In this document: one piece after another, positions 21,069 through 21,746 of the stretch
Layout: each line of letters opens with the position of its first letter
How positions within the stretch are numbered: the first letter of the stretch is position 1
Virus record (IMG/VR): IMGVR_UViG_3300042565_001133
Location: 1 to 21,746 of that record
DNA: 21,746 bases
Strand: one strand, 5' to 3'
Origin: a virus
The notes under the pieces: generated by a model
Databases searched by the model: none
Seen by the model: the letters and a program-made list of their open reading frames with translations, nothing else
Told to the model about the DNA's origin: nothing
Translations under genes and position numbers: made by a program

Positions 21069-21746
21069 TTATAGTCCTCCGTGGCTGTCAGAGCAGGCGG
21101 CGGGCTGCAAGTTTGCAGAAATAAGATCGCCGAAGTCTGTTGCGTTGCCAGTGGTTGCAATCGTCACAAATTGAATGGTGTTTTCGGCACTACCTCCTTC
21201 GCCGCCTGCAAACAGCCCCCGCAAATTCGAAGAACACGAGGTCAAGTTTCTTTGCGCAGCCATAAGGTTCCCAAAACTCGTAGCATTGCCCGTGGTAGCG
21301 ATAGTTACATACCCTATAGTAGCAACGTCACTGCCGGTATTCCCGCCACCAAACAAACCACGCGTGCTAGACGAGCATCCGGCAAGAAGCCAAGGAGCTA
21401 CCGTTAAGTCCCCGAAGTCAATGGCGTTACCAGTCGTCGCGATGGTTACATAATCAATTATATTTGATGTTGTTGAGCCGCTGTCCAGACCCCCACCAAA
21501 CAAACCCCGCGTAGAGGAAGAGCATGAGGCCGAACCTCGGCGGGCTAAAGTCAAATCACCAAAATCAATTGCGTTACCGGTCGTAGCGATAGTGATGTAT
21601 TCTATCGTATTTGAGATGCTTCCACTTGTATTAACACCTCCTCCAAATAGGCCGCGCGTGCTAGAGGAGCAACCAGCAAGCAATGAACGGCCATCTAACA
21701 AGTCACCAAAATCAGTCGCATTTCCGGTAGTTGCTATTGTTACATA
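21069..21746 (-). CDS. Kelch-like repeat tail adhesin (paralogue 1), 5'-truncated by window edge
   Basis: At least 225 residues, open to the right edge of the window. The first residues seen (YVTIATTGNATDFGDL) are already mid-repeat, so the start lies beyond 21746. Four full repeats and one partial repeat are visible, of the same family as the downstream gene, ending in CSDSHGGL, the same C-terminal motif as its paralogue (CSSAHGGL). Single-base spacing to the next start and the shared ending point to tandem duplication. Probably a second surface or receptor-binding protein. The missing N-terminus would show whether it has the same attachment module. Confidence 0.72.
   Translation of the reverse strand, partial: YVTIATTGNATDFGDLLDGRSLLAGCSSSTRGLFGGGVNTSGSISNTIEYITIATTGNAIDFGDLTLARRGSASCSSSTRGLFGGGLDSGSTTSNIIDYVTIATTGNAIDFGDLTVAPWLLAGCSSSTRGLFGGGNTGSDVATIGYVTIATTGNATSFGNLMAAQRNLTSCSSNLRGLFAGGEGGSAENTIQFVTIATTGNATDFGDLISANLQPAACSDSHGGL
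21072..21746 (-). repeat. Kelch-like repeat array of the truncated paralogue
   Basis: Units start at GLFGGG or GLFAGG and carry EYITIATTGNAIDFGDLT-type phrases, with CSSSTR closing each full copy. The array continues past the window edge. Copies in this gene are more alike than those in the downstream gene's first two units (TKTIDYINISTAGN, TAIRFVTFATTGS). Confidence 0.82.
21076..21080 (-). promoter_or_regulatory. Shine-Dalgarno embedded in HGGL codons
   Basis: GGAGG is made by the two glycine codons (GGA GGA) of the C-terminal HGGL of the upstream paralogue and stands 8 nt before the GTG of the next gene. It decides the GTG start at 21067 and couples the two genes. Confidence 0.75.

Noticed and set aside
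20042-21746. CRISPR-like or mobile-element repeats
   Set aside because: The repeats are about 140 bp, in frame and diverged at wobble positions, so they are protein-domain repeats.

Overview
This window is a contiguous piece of a tailed-phage genome. The host is most likely Gram-negative, because the lysis cassette includes a two-component spanin pair. A short tail (podovirus type) is the best reading: there is a head-tail adaptor, a P22-gp10-like hub or stabilisation protein, a fibre and three large glycine-zipper ejection-type virion proteins, and no tape-measure or sheath gene. Bulk GC is near 50%. No tRNA, CRISPR, insertion sequence, integrase or repressor was found. Terminase, portal and capsid genes are not in the window and probably lie beyond its right edge, so lifestyle cannot be judged. 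The nearest relatives are probably uncultured aquatic phages; this is inferred from protein style, not from a search.

Left arm, bases 3-4708, plus strand: an early/replication operon of ten tightly packed genes. The core is a recombination cassette: RecA-like ATPase (Sak4 type), DUF669 single-strand-binding-like protein with an acidic C-terminus, Cas4/RecB-like PD-(D/E)XK nuclease with eight C-terminal cysteines, and a RuvC-like resolvase. Two unrecognised proteins precede it and four follow it. Several junctions overlap by 1 or 4 nt.

Junction, about 4676-4743: the plus and minus operons converge. A strong hairpin followed by a T-rich tract on the minus strand terminates the late operon and is embedded in the last codons of the final early gene.

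Right arm, bases 4744-21746, minus strand (read right to left): two tandem kelch-like repeat proteins (the first cut by the window edge), a coiled-coil protein of unknown function, a GT-A glycosyltransferase, an NlpC/P60-like endolysin, a 55-residue holin, overlapping i-spanin and o-spanin, then a sigma-70-like promoter. The promoter leads into adaptor, fibre, hub, a small protein, a GNAT acetyltransferase and three large ejection-type proteins. The second ejection-type protein from the operon end carries an M15-type peptidoglycan peptidase signature.

The block around 18.6-20.04 kb and the N-terminal module of the second kelch-like gene (about 20.94-21.06 kb) are much richer in GC than their surroundings, which suggests recent modular exchange. 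Nothing proves an undescribed system. The most interesting items are the repeat adhesin pair, the peptidase-bearing ejection protein, the 18-residue helical repeats, and the glycosyltransferase/coiled-coil pair.
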